Under the pieces are notes generated by a model. It saw only the letters and a list, made by a program, of their open reading frames with translations. It had not been told where the DNA came from and did no database searches. Positions 23,531-34,835 of a stretch of 64,000 nt of DNA are shown here, in pieces. The stretch is from Styela clava (taxonomy: Eukaryota > Chordata > Ascidiacea > Stolidobranchia > Styelidae), in contig NC_135257.1 of the NCBI RefSeq assembly GCF_964204865.1, forward strand, positions 1,426,001-1,490,000, read 5' to 3'. Position 1 is the stretch's first letter. Every line of letters begins with the position of its first letter. Made by a program: the position numbers and the translations under genes.

Positions 23531-23822
23531 TGGGTTGAAATGGAACAGCGATTTGTCATTAGTAGTTTATTTAAACTCTCTTGAAGGCTTGAATTTACGC
23601 GAAAGCGGAACCGCCACAAGGAACACAATTTTCAATATTGTGACTTCACCGCACACAAAAGCGGATCTCACAAAAACCGGAATTTTTGAAAAAAATATAA
23701 GTAATATCCTTCTAACAAAAACTACAATCTTTAACCACCAAAAGTTTGAAAGCAATTGGTTCAGTACAGTTAGTAAGTGATTTTTTAACACCAACAGGAA
23801 GAAAAAAAAATGCCAACAAGAA

Positions 23823-24934
23823 CAGAGGTGTCAAACTTGCGGCCCACGGGTTGCATGCGGCCCCAGAGAACTTCCAATGCTGCCCGCGAACACTCAACAA
23901 TAATTGTGTTATTTTGTAATTTTATTTTTTCTAAATGTAATACATTTTCTTACATCTTTCGAAGAAGTGAAATCGATTATTCACACAAAAAACGACAATT
24001 TACTGAAAGCATTTTAGAAAATTAAAATTTTCTTGTTTTCAATTTGGACCAGTTGTGAATACACCTCAAAGCTAGCAAAAGAATACATGTGAAACACTTC
24101 AGGGATTAAATGAAGCTCAAAGTACATGAAGAAGGTGGCATTTTTGAAGAAAACTGGGAGTTGCAATATTTCTGCATTTCTCAAAATTGAAAAAATACAA
24201 TATAGGTAGACATTATCAGAATAAGCTCAGCAGTCAATATGACAAATTTATAGATCAACTTCAAACAGAAAATATCTATGTGTTCGTATATTATTATAAT
24301 TATACAACTACCTAGTTACTAAAAATCAATATCAATCATAACTCATGCGGTCCTATACCGCGCAAAGGTAGGAAATGTGGCGGGAAATGTCTGGTCCGAA
24401 AAGTCTGTAGTTTGTTTGTTTACTGATCTATACATGAAATAATAAACATAATATTTTTGCATTACTGAAATTAATCAAATATTCTCAACGATTCAAATTA
24501 ACCGATGATCACGTGACCTCGATAATTAGAGTTGCTACTGTTAAATCATTTCAGCCTGATATTAGTAAGCTGGTGGCACAAAAGAGATGCCAAACGCCAG
24601 GACATATGTAATAAACAAAAACATTGTTTGTAGTATTATTGTAAATTTTAGGTCTATATATTTAAATTAAATTATTTTTAGTATAAGTATTATTGTTTCC
24701 TTATCAAAACTTTGTTCAAAAATGTTTTGAGTAGTTGTACGTAAAAACTTGTGATTTTTTGCAATAAATACAATAAATTGCATTAATATGTAAAAATTAC
24801 TATGTAAATGGCACCTATCTAAAATTATGCTCCAAGTATACATTATTAAAACATATCAAAAACTGTTTGCGGCCCGTTCCACAATCCCGAAAATGCAATG
24901 CGGCCCTTGAAAACCCACGAGTTTGACACCCCTG
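23823..24934 (+). mobile_element. decayed hAT transposon
   Basis: The 1112-bp element starts 'cagaggtgtcaaacttgcgg' and ends 'gagtttgacacccctg', giving TIRs CAG(A/G)GGTGTCAAACT. 'GCGGCCC' subterminal motifs occur at both ends. Flanks 'aacaagaa' and 'aactggaa' are a plausible decayed 8-bp target duplication. A transposase C-terminus survives at 24492-24611. Most of the transposase is missing or unreadable. Confidence 0.8.
24492..24611 (+). pseudogene. hAT transposase C-terminal remnant
   Basis: An uninterrupted 39-codon frame ending in TAA reads LTDDHVTSIIRVATVKSFQP followed by DISKLVAQKRCQ. This resembles the extreme C-terminus of hAT transposases and of domesticated relatives such as the GTF2IRD2/ZBED type, with 'LT(D/E)(D/E)HL..I(L/I)R(V/I)AT' and 'PDI..LV..KRCQ'. 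Upstream coding could not be followed, so this is a fossil. Confidence 0.7.
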
Positions 24935-25038
24935 AACTGGAATAATAATAACAAAACGACACATAGGTTTGATCGAATGGATCATGTGTTACACTGTTGA
25001 TACGCTACAAAAAATGTGACATGGAATATGCTTTCTTG

Positions 25039-25274
25039 GGGGCTCCCGAAGTATGCGAACCAAGATGGCGGACATCGGAATGTAATATGTGTACTAGGTT
25101 AGGGTTAGGCCATAATTTTAGGTATAAATACTACGGGAGGCCCTTGGCTAGTCTTCGAACTGATAATAGGACTAAAATAAGGAAAATTGGAAAAAAATTA
25201 TCGCCTAAACCTAACCTGTTACCCATGTTACGTTCCGATGTCCGCCATCTTGGTTCGCATACTTCGGGAGCACC
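25039..25274. mobile_element. MITE with perfect 8-bp target duplication
   Basis: Both ends carry the same terminal inverted repeat, 'gggctcccgaagtatgcgaa' on the left and its complement with one change at base 3 on the right. The matching arm continues for over 40 bp through 'ccaagatggcggacatcgga'. It is flanked exactly by 'ctttcttg' at 25031-25038 and 25275-25282. There is no coding. An 8-bp duplication and GG-start ends fit hAT or Merlin-type mobilisation; the superfamily is undecided. Confidence 0.88.
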
Positions 25275-26433
25275 CTTTCTTGTAATAATGATAACTTGCT
25301 TCCCGTGAACAATTGTTCCTGTATGTTGCGCCCATTCGTTCATTAGGGTTGTGTCTTCTCTCTTTGTCAATCATTTCCTTTGCTATAGAAGCTGCTAAAC
25401 ATCTGAAAGTAAATAAGATAATACAGTTTACAACAAATGATCGCGCATCTCAGTCGTTTGCGCTTGCTTTGTTTGCTGTTGGAGTTTATTTGCACGTGCT
25501 AATATATACAGGCTTATCCATGGGAAACGTCCCGTGGGATGGTATGGTACAACACACATTTCTATTTCCCATGGGACACGTGGGACACAATACCCATATA
25601 ATTTTCGAGGAAATGATGGTAAAACAATTTGTTATGGACTTCGTATCCATATATTTGAGCATAGCTCTCTTGTTGGTTATGAAGAGCAAAATATATTCAG
25701 CATTAACAATATACTTCGTGAGAGAGCTGATGATCTGATGGACACATATATAATAGTTATGAATATGAAAATATCAAAGTCCGTAATTTTTTTTTGTTTT
25801 GCATGTCTCTTCGTACATGTAGTCAGTCCTATTTAGTAGACGCTCAACCTAAATTTAACAATTTTTATTTGAATTTTATTTCAAAGAGAACCCCATGAGA
25901 TGGGATGGGGCAGGCATAATTGCTATGGGATTGGATGGACAAGCTTGAGTATATAGTACATGGGCAGTAATGTCTATAATCCGAATGAGCATAATAACTG
26001 ATACAACTTACTGGATTGTAGTCTGAAATTAAATTCAAAGCTGTACGAGAATTCAAAAGTTGCTTATAGGGCAAAGATGAACTAAATCTGGGACAATCGT
26101 TACAAATTTATCGATGTAAAATGGCACTATAGAGTGCAGAGGATTTGAAACAACACGATCTTGCCTTTTTTGGTATTCAAACTGATGCTAGAAAACAAGA
26201 AAACGTTCCCGGTATGTGCACAGTGAGTATTCCAACGTGGTACAATGAATTATATATATTATTGATTTTTTTTTTTTGAAATTGCAGATGGAGTGCTCAA
26301 ATGTTTTAAAAATTATACCATGGCCGTTTGCTAAGGCTGACTGCAGTGCACACATTTATTTATTACGAAGGAGAATTGCTATGTGAAACTCGAATCTAGG
26401 TATTGCATAATATATTGTTCTGAAAATTTATGG

Positions 26434-26658
26434 TCATTTTGAAACGTCAGCAGAAAGACTCGAACCGTTAAAGAATTCCACATGTTCACAACAATACGGC
26501 CTGTCAAGATATCCGTTAGCGAGGGAACACTCGTATCCCCCTTCTGGCTTGCCCACTTCCGATCGGCTTTCTTTTCTTAGGATATCAATGAAAATACTAC
26601 CTTTCAACGAGTACGTTGAGTCATATGTACTCATTGTGGACTCCGAACTAACAACCAT
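26434..26658 (-). CDS. unrecognised minus-strand ORF, 74 codons
   Basis: An ATG-initiated frame contains SEVGKPEGGYECSLANGYLD and a Cys-Cys pair. It lies just downstream of the five-exon gene and on the same strand, but beyond that gene's polyA signal. No splice acceptor, TATA or domain supports it. It could be an isolated exon or chance. Confidence 0.2.
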   Translation of the reverse strand: MVVSSESTMSTYDSTYSLKGSIFIDILRKESRSEVGKPEGGYECSLANGYLDRPYCCEHVEFFNGSSLSADVSK

Positions 26659-26776
26659 TATTCGTTTATGTTTCCAAAATAATTCAACATGCTTTAATCT
26701 ATTTTAAAACAGACGAGATCGATAGAGCATCAGCATTTTACCAACAAAGACAAAAAGTTTCTACATTAAAAATATG

Positions 26777-26782
26777 TTTATT
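26777..26782 (-). terminator. polyadenylation signal of the five-exon gene
   Basis: AATAAA on the minus strand, 40 nt after the TAG at 26822-26824, at the expected distance for a 3' UTR end. Confidence 0.6.
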
Positions 26783-26821
26783 GTTTTATACTGTTGTCAA
26801 CGTGAAAGTAGCACATTCGCA

Positions 26822-27884
26822 CTAAAAATCCTTTCGAACTTCCAATTCAAATCCTGGCTTACGTTGCCCTTCTGTAATTGACTGCAAAAAGTAAAAAAAA
26901 TATCTAAACTGTAAGAAACTATTTGCAACATATATGCAACAACAAAAAAACTGATACAGACTACAAAGGATATTGCGCTTGATAATGACTTACAATGTGT
27001 CCCTTGATTTTGGTGTTTCCGTTATTCTGGGAAAATCAAAATATATGAAAATAAAAAATCTATATATATATATATGATATTCTCTCTACATTCATACTTT
27101 AGTCGTTCATTGCTATATATATGAAAACTGAATAATATATATTGTACTCTAAATAGAAGTCAATGTACCGTGCGCACAAAAAAAAAGTACCTTTTCAAAG
27201 CCGGCGTATCCGGTTATGGGTCCACCAGGAGGTGATGTCTGAACGAAATACCAAATATATTCATTTAACAGTTTAATCATTTAACAATGATTTTTTTATT
27301 TTATGATTGTATTTAAATTAAAATATAATAGAACTTATGATATAAACGCGCGAGCTCTTGTGCGCAGGGAGTACCTGGCATGTTATTTGATCTAAAATTG
27401 ATTAATATTCTTGGGTTCAGTAGTTCACGTTCAAATTCAACAATCGATAAACTTTCTATAACGATGAGATCGTCAATTATTTCACAATATATATATTCTT
27501 GGGTACATTCGAAAAATTAGTGAAATAAGTCCGATGTCTATTACTTTTATTCCAATTGAACCAAAACAAATAATAACAAAGAAAATACAATAAGCTAAAC
27601 TCACTGCACCAGCAACGACGCCATCTCTTTTCGACTGATTTGTCTGGAAAAATTCAAATTTTTAATTTTATTTATTAAATATTTGCTAATCCTATTTTAC
27701 CAATTAGATTTGTTTTAATAAATTTTTTGATTTCATAAATTCACACTGTAATTTGTCGCAGCGTTTCCATCATCATGCCACCTTTGGAACTTCAATTCGA
27801 ATAATGTAGTGAATACAACACTCGTACCTGCTGAGGTAAGGATGGTAGGCACCCGCCTCCACCAGACATAAAACCGCTGTTCAT
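26822..27884 (-). CDS. small five-microexon gene, 78 aa, function unknown
   Basis: Five minus-strand exons, all phase 0: 27884-27828 (MNSGFMSGGGGCLPSLPQQ), 27643-27605, 27238-27191 (TSPPGGPITGYAGFEK), 27026-26994 and 26881-26822 (SITEGQRKPGFELEVRKDF then TAG). Coding lengths are 57, 39, 48, 33 and 60 nt. Every border has a good site: donors gtacga, gtgagt, gtactt, gtaagt; acceptors ttttccag, ttcgttcag, attttcccag, actttttgcag. A TATA box lies 61 bp upstream of the ATG and AATAAA 40 nt after the stop. There is no signal peptide or membrane segment. The peptide is Gly/Pro-rich at the front and charged at the end. I do not recognise the family. The frame is also open upstream of the ATG, but the TATA placement favours this start. 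Confidence 0.72.
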
Positions 27885-27944
27885 GTTTTGAAGTATATTC
27901 AAGGATCGCCAACTACAAGATTGATTTCCGTCCCTCCAAGCGAC

Positions 27945-27952
27945 ATTTATAT
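27945..27952 (-). promoter_or_regulatory. TATA box of the five-exon gene
   Basis: TATATAAA on the minus strand. A start site 25-32 bp downstream would give a 5' UTR of about 30 nt before the ATG at 27884. Confidence 0.5.
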
Positions 27953-28598
27953 AACAAACATGCTTTGAGAAATAAACACAAATATTAATAATTGAACGTA
28001 AATCTCAATTCTTAGATTGCGCGCTTAAAGGAACCTCATTTAAATACAAGATTACATGACTCCCACGTCGCTTATCAAGAATGTTCTTCTTGTGGCAACA
28101 TTTATTATTGGGACTTTTGAGAGCACGCCCCGAGAAATATCGGGCTACTATTGAAACAGGAACAAAGCCTCTTGTTTCCTTATCTGAATAAAATTTAAAT
28201 ACAAGTTAAAAAGAATTCCGAACAGATTGTTTTTACCACAAATGATATAATTTTCATATACCATCATATGTAATACATAAATAGTAAGTAAACTTTGGGA
28301 GAATGCATGTTTACAATGGGGTGCATATTTTACATACTTCCTAAAATTGAGGAAATCTTTTATGTAAAGCAGATTGTTTAACAATGCACCTTCGTGTTTA
28401 ATAGCGAGTGGGCACTTTTAAAGTAGGCGTTAAATTAGCATATATTTTACATACAACAGCGTAAAATAATTTAAGAACATGTATCAATTACAAATATCCA
28501 GCATGGAATAGCATTATAAGTTTGGTCAATGCTATAATGTAATATTTGGAATGCTAATTATTATTTTCAATACTGTAAACAACTCGGACAAGCTTTAA

Positions 28599-29399
28599 TT
28601 GTGCTACAGCAAATACCGCTATATTGGCCCGTTTCTAATTATGAACTGGTGTCCACAAACAAAGATGGAAAATATTTACAGCACTACGCCTATATATCAG
28701 AAGACCATGTTGTCAACAGACCGAATTACATTTCCAAATCGGCAATTCATGATTCATTTAAATATTAGAAAGCAGGTCACTTCGCTCATCTCACATTTCC
28801 ACAAGTATATGAAAATGTTTTCCCCTGATTATATGAGACAAGTTACTTGATGAAAATTACCTTTTGAAATGGGATAGTAAACGTACGTCAATCTTGTTGA
28901 ATCACATGATAAAATACCGCTTTTTAACAAAGGAGTACTTAATATCTAATATCATATTACAATACGGGTTTTTCTATGCACGGGAGTCTCCGTTCTTATT
29001 TGTTCATGTTGACAACTTAGCAAACGTCTCATATTTAAATACATCCCGGGCAGCATATTCAAAAATCGCAGGAATCTACGAAACTTTCGAATTTACAGAA
29101 ATCATTGGTAGTATTTTTAAAGAATACCTGCTGTGTGTATGAATGGTCCTCTTGTGGCAGTACTAAACGAAGTTAGCAAAGAGTTAATATTAATTTGTTC
29201 CTACCACGAAAATTTGATTCTAAAGCACAAAGAAATCCTAAAAAACATGGAAATTTTATGTTTTATGAAAAACAATCGGAGTAGGCAACAGCGTAGCATT
29301 GAAGAGGTGGAAAAAACAAAACAGATTAAGTTACACTTCAAAGGCCATACAAAAGGCAGGAAAAGTTTAGACATACTGTTACAACAAATCAAAAAGTGA
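28599..29399 (+). pseudogene. decayed ORF of about 260 codons in alternating frames
   Basis: Three successive open stretches on the plus strand (28599-28850, 28852-29142, 29133-29399) overlap end to end and alternate between two frames. This suggests one old reading frame broken by small indels. The middle section reads LLDENYLLKWDSKRTSILLN; the last is rich in Lys/Arg/Glu (NNRSRQQRSIEEVEKTKQIK). No catalytic motif is recognised. It may be a transposon-derived protein or a dead gene. Confidence 0.25.
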
Positions 29400-29409
29400 T
29401 ATGAATGCA

Positions 29410-30420
29410 CAAGTATTCTTGTCCTACATAACATGCACAAAAGACACAAGTCTACATGTTATCCAGGTTGACAAATGAAAAAGATTAAATATATATTTCC
29501 ACAAGTATCAGAGCCTTCTTGGGGGATTGACTGTGAAGCTTTATGTAAATACAGCGTCCTAGTATAAGAAAAAATTGCTTTTGAGGGCGATGTATAGAGA
29601 CATGTGACATACGTAGATTTGAAGCCCATGATGAATGTAATGGAGGCGAGCAGATTGCTTGAGCCCTCGCGGTGGCAGGGTGGTTGACTAAACGGCTTGT
29701 TGGTTACGGTTTCCTTCGCAAACCACGCACGTGCCCGCATTGTACGTACATTGTACTTGTATTAATTATACAAGTGTATACATTTATTTTTGTTGTTTTA
29801 ACTAAACACAGCAAAAGAAAAAAATAAAACAGCAATATTAAACAAAATATGTAAAAAAAATTCATACCAATTGTTTCAAAGCAAACATTTTTGAACTGGC
29901 TAGTCATCTACGGTCCATGCAAATGTGAAATGATTCATCCAAAATTTTTGTATTGTCACATTCCAAAATATCGTTCACCATTGCACCATCGCTCGTAATT
30001 TTCTCGATTTTTTTTTTATACGTGTCATGTGATTACTCAAGCCCAAACAATAGTTGCCTGGAATCAAATGACGACTAAAAACAAAACACACGGTAAGTGT
30101 ACTCATTTCCTTTGCTGAAAGCCTTGGTAAATTATTCAGTGATCATCATGCAATATTATAAATTTCTAATTACTACGCCTCATTATCAAGTCACATTCAG
30201 GGCGACGAGCACAAATGGCTCCTTTTCAATGACAATTTTGTACCAAATTTTATGGTTTAAACTTTAAACCATTTAATATTTTGAACGTCAACATGAAACA
30301 TAAACAACGGAATTGAGCCAAAACGTCGCTTTTTTATACAATTGATGAGAACGATGAAAAAACGATATTTACACGATGAAAATACGAAAGGATGTGTGAT
30401 TGCTATAACACTACTCAGAG
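29410..30420. other. spacer without supported gene
   Basis: Nothing gene-like is supported. A short palindrome 'tggtttaaactttaaacca' lies near 30251-30270. Confidence 0.4.
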
Positions 30421-31075
30421 CACCTTTGTGGCATAAAAATTAGACAAGACAGACATTTTCAATTTATTAATTAAAATAAGAATAATCGCCCAGAGACATG
30501 TAGCATCATCATTCATTGCTACAACAATCAAAGTTTAACTAACTCTGACAATTTCTAATAGATTTGTGGCCAACCTGAAAATGTTTCTGGGGCTCAGAAG
30601 TGGGCCATGCCTAACGGGTTGATAACAGGTTCTCTAGGCCTACTCAGACAACGAAATTTTTATTGCTACATTGTCATTTCTAGGGAATATAAATTTAAAT
30701 ATATTTTTCTGCATCTACGATAAGATTACATCATACGGTTATCTCGCAGTATAGTGGAACTGTACTGTTGACTAGGTCCGACCGCCATCTGTAGGTTAGA
30801 TTACGTGCCAACCAACTGCAAAGTATTTGCGTAACACAGTGGTATTTTGATTGGTAGATTTTTTAATCTCAGTATGGTGAAACAATTCTTGCACAACAAA
30901 ATGAAAAAACAGCCTGAGAAATAACCTGATCAGATGATGAAACTATAGGGGGCACAGGGAAATTTATTATTAAAGAAAAATATGTAAACGAAATTGCAAT
31001 AAAATCAGTTTTGCGCCTAGTATTGTAAAACCCCCATCCCGCCAACTGTTCTGGGCACCCGGTTGCGGACCTCTG
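30421..31075 (-). mobile_element. probable hAT-type element with exact 8-bp flanking repeat
   Basis: The right end reads, on the minus strand, 'cagaggtccgcaaccgggtg', a hAT-like terminus. It is followed by 'actcagag' (31076-31083), and the identical 8-mer stands at 30413-30420, 655 bp to the left. The left terminus 'cacctttgtggca' is a poor match to the right TIR, so that end may have mutated or the flank match may be fortuitous. No transposase was read. Confidence 0.4.
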
Positions 31076-31419
31076 ACTCAGAGCGATAAACATCAAACTT
31101 TGCTTGCTAAATCAAAATCCCAAGAATAATGAGCCTGCAGGCCGGGTAGTGTGACACAGAGAGAAAGTTTTTATTTTTGGATTATTAGAATAGGGGGTAT
31201 CTACTGATAAATTAAGAAGTGGTATGAAGTTTAACTCTCACCCAAGGAAGAACCACAGTATAGTACGCAACGTACATGGCAGTACCACTTTTGGTTTTTT
31301 AAAATAGTTTATGCCGATACTTAGCTGCTGAGTTTCGAATTTACGATTTAAAGGATAAAACATATATTCCATATTTTTTATGTATACTCATTGTAACAAT
31401 TTAATCCCTTTCATAACCG

Positions 31420-32625
31420 TGTCCCATTTGCGAGATCAATCTACCAAAAACTACAAGATAGATTGTATGAATACAAACAAGAAAATACTGATTGGTCAAG
31501 ATTAAACTATTTGAATTTCTTAAAACTATTTCCTAAAATTCAGCCTTAATTGACTAGAAATAATTTTTACATCAAAGTGAATGAATTTCAAACTGCATCA
31601 CGGGAAAGCTTCCCATATTATTCCAATGGTAAACCATATGCATGTTTATTTCAGAAACTAGTAACAATCTACAATATGGAAAAGCCAAGCGAATAATGGC
31701 ATCTCGAGGGACTTACACCCTGGATCCGAGGCTAAAAACAATAAATTCCTCATGCGATCCAAATCGATTCCCACTGGCAACACATCTTGAATATCAACCA
31801 GATATTGAATTTAGAACCCAACGGATGGGGAGAATCGACAATAAGATCAATCTACCAAAAACTACAAGTTAGATTGTATGAATACAAACAAGAAAATACT
31901 GATTGGTCAATAATAAACTATTTGAACCCCACCCTAAAGCCTCTTTTCACTAACCAAGAACGTGAAGTGTTGCGTAGAATTGAAAGCGACACATATTTGC
32001 TTGGACATCGCAAATGGAGATACAGCCTGCTGAAAAACTTCGGAACCCCGCAGCTCGAAACACCGGCATGCAAACTCTGCAAAAGAACCGTCGATACAAC
32101 TCCGCACATTTCCTCCCATGCCCCACATATATGAAAGTTCATAATTCTATCACTCGAAGTGTACAAGCCATAACCGGAAACGCGCTAAACATAAAACGAC
32201 AAAATGTTTTTAAAAATACATATGTGGGCCATAATAATAAAGTGGTGATGAAAATCTTCGCAATCTTAAAACTAGATACAATAAAACTAGAAATCTTTCT
32301 AGATAAAAACAAATAATTTTATAAACGCATGGGACATACAGGACATACGAAACGAGGTTCGTAAGAAATTCAGCTGCCATATGGTTAAATTTGAAACAAA
32401 CTTCGAGACCAGCGAAATATACGATCTGAAACACAACAGGAGGAATGCCGTACCAATGCATTGAACAAACGTAACCGTTTAAAAGCTGACCAACTCCCTT
32501 TTCCACCTCCTATAAATGGGACCATAACTCTAGTAATACCATCAAATCCCCCAGACGGAAATGATAAATCGAAAAAAATTATGCTCCAGATAGCACATAC
32601 GGGTGCAAGATACACGTATGACTGA
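31420..32625 (+). pseudogene. broken non-LTR retrotransposon C-terminal ORF
   Basis: Open segments in alternating frames (31787-32134, 32014-32316, 32324-32464, 32470-32625) form one product interrupted by at least three shifts. Landmarks are LYEYKQENTDW, LLGHRKWRYSLL, then CKLCKRTVDTTPH and LPCPTYMKVHNSI across a shift. This gives a C-x2-C-x8-H-x3-C arrangement like the finger after reverse transcriptase in R2/R4-type elements. The last segment ends SKKIMLQIAHTGARYTYD. The start of this region is duplicated: about 31435-31515 repeats about 31845-31925. No RT catalytic YxDD was found, so it is a 5'-truncated, dead copy. Confidence 0.5.
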
Positions 32626-32639
32626 CTAAATACACAATC

Positions 32640-33770
32640 ATCATAAACGCTTTTCCATCAGTTCAGTTTAAACCAATGTGGTCGTCGCGAATAGTAAACA
32701 TTGAAGGCATTTGCTCGGCAATCCGCGGCAATCAATAGCATATATTCCGAGGTGTAAACCCATAAACATGAAAGCACTTGAAGCTAATTCGAGAGCATGA
32801 AATTATAATGAGCATGAAATGAAAACGCATATTATTCTTTTCACAAAGGGTTCTTCTTGATGACAATACAATGACCAAACAGAAATAGAATATAACAGAG
32901 TACAAGCTTTCACATGTAAATGAAAAAAAATTTGTGAACTATTAGAAAAACGAGAAGAAAAATTGGCCACTCTATCCTGATTAAATGTAATGCAGCCGTG
33001 AATAAGGATTTCCATTCAGAAAACAAAAGGGCTTCTACGTGTTTGCCTGTTCAGTCAGACATCAATTCTCCAGCAGTATGGCTTGCAACCGAAAAGACAT
33101 TTTCACAGGGGGTTGAAGTTGCTGGAACTGATAGATATTTTAGGGCAAATGATGACAAATTAGGATAACACATTTTAATATCTCATTTGCTGCTTTATCC
33201 GATGCTTCAGATTGTTGTTGTTTTGAACCAGCGGAGTCATACGAATCTGATATAATTTTGTCAACGGTGATTGTTTATAGGTCAAAAAGGTGATGATAAC
33301 TCGTCGTTTGAATTTGCTATGACGTCATAATATTCGTCTCGAAAATCCAAACAGCGCTGCTTCGGCACATCAGTGTTTCGAAAATTCTCATTACCACGTC
33401 ATCAGACCGTTTCCGAACTGTGGTCAACGATTACGGATTCAACAAATTCATAAGTAGATGACTAAGTCGTCTTTATATTTATGTTTATATTAATCATCAA
33501 AAATTTCAAAAAAATATAAAGAATCAGATGCATCAAATAAAATTATCCGTTATAACTCAATAAAGTAAGACCCCACACTCCAAAACTTGAAACTGCGCAC
33601 TATACAGTTATTTGCCCGCTAGAGCGTCAAAAGCCTTTCATGTGGCTCTCAAGTTTAACTCTAAAACGATAAGAAAGTTGATTAGGAGCTCATTCTTTAC
33701 GCCACGATCATCACATTCTAATATTCGTTTCACAGAAAAGTGAAAGGTTTCAAAAAAAGAGTCAACGGCA
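32640..33770. other. spacer without supported gene
   Basis: No exon or clear element is seen. Open frames are short and compositionally like the background. Confidence 0.4.
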
Positions 33771-33998
33771 ATTATTGAAGCCTGAGAGCTCATTTTCTGG
33801 CAAGTCGCCTCATTCAGTTACGACGTTAAATTCAATCGCTTCAATCTCTGATTGTACAGCCGTCAATGCAACTCCATATAAAATATTTCGACTTGAACAT
33901 CTTGTTCCTAATTACTTGCCCACTTGGTTGTGTAAATCAGAAAGAGCTTTTCTCTGCAAATTTGTTCGTTCTCATAAAAGATTCAAAGGTACCTTCAG

Positions 33999-34150
33999 GT
34001 CGTGACAGAGAATGTCAAGATTACTTTCCTGGATTTAATATAGGCAAAGATACCCAAACAAGAACTCACGAATCGCCATTACACGATGACCGAGGAGAGT
34101 ACAAAAGCCAAATTATTTGTAGTTCTGGCGGATATGATGATGTGTATTAA
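33999..34150 (+). CDS. possible terminal exon ending in YDDVY
   Basis: After a candidate acceptor 'gtaccttcag', a frame runs RDRECQDYFPGFNIGKDTQT and ends SSGGYDDVY then TAA. The hydrophilic, Tyr-bearing end recalls the YDDIGE tail of the receptor-like gene, but the match is only a few residues. The same frame is open upstream to about 33866. No upstream exon or polyA signal was identified. Confidence 0.22.
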
Positions 34151-34614
34151 TACCGATCCCATATTGTTAACCTCGAACTGATAGTTCATGCAATCACTGC
34201 CTCTCGCCGAGCTTCAATAGACTGCATTCGGCCCACTGCATTAGTTTCTATCTGTTGGAAAGTGGTTCGATTGGGTCCTGCTATAAATTTCGATAAATCA
34301 TAACACTCATGAATTGTATTAAAAATTATTTATTGTTCGAACCTTTCTGTGATGGTTATTGCAGAATATATTGGTGCTATACTTTTCATGTATAGGACAT
34401 ATAATATGTGTTCAATATCACGTTCGTGGCAGATGATACCGATATCAGATTATTTAATTTTTTCGTTATCGTCTGAATCAAACCATTTGAATTGAGGTTC
34501 AATTAGATTACCTATAACTTCGCGAAACATCAACTATCGCTTGCCATCACAAAGCTAATTAGCTGCTTAATCGCCTGGATTAGGATCTCATGGGCGTGGG
34601 GCTATCAACTATCT

Positions 34615-34720
34615 CATGGGTGTGCAACCTGCGGCCCGCGGGCTAAATGCGACCCACGAGGAAAAATTGTGCGCCCGAGGGAGAGTGCCAATTTTGAATG
34701 GCGTGCGGCCCGCGAAACAA
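34615..34720 (+). mobile_element. hAT terminal fragment
   Basis: 'gggtgtgcaacctgcggccc' followed by 'gcgggctaaatgcgaccc' and 'gtgcggcccgcg' has the GGCCCGCGGG motif cluster of hAT ends, also seen at 23823. No matching right end was found nearby. Confidence 0.5.
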
Positions 34721-34835
34721 GGTATTTATGTAGCTTAATGTGGTACGTGTGAGTAATTCCAATTCCTTTGCGTTGCAAAGACTATAGCCAAGTCCAATTT
34801 ATTATATATGCATATGACGTCACAATGCCTTAACA

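Larger units (their letters stand above)
23640..25000 (+). repeat. dispersed repeat family 'R', copy 3, split by a hAT insertion
   Basis: The left part (about 23640-23822) carries 'tttgaaagcaattggttcag'. The right part resumes after 24934 with 'ggaataataataacaaaacg'. Joined across the insertion, this order matches the intact copy at 21150-21260 read in reverse, so the hAT inserted into a pre-existing copy. Confidence 0.5.

Noticed and set aside
24997..25370. Long frames on both strands over 25.0-25.4 kb
   Set aside because: They mirror each other because they translate the inverted arms of the MITE at 25039-25274.
25313..25738. 141-codon plus-strand open frame with hydrophobic stretches
   Set aside because: It begins at TTG, the first ATG is deep inside, and its 3' part shares 'catatatttgagcat.gctctcttgtt' with a repeat copy at 21.49 kb. 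It is more likely repeat DNA than a gene.
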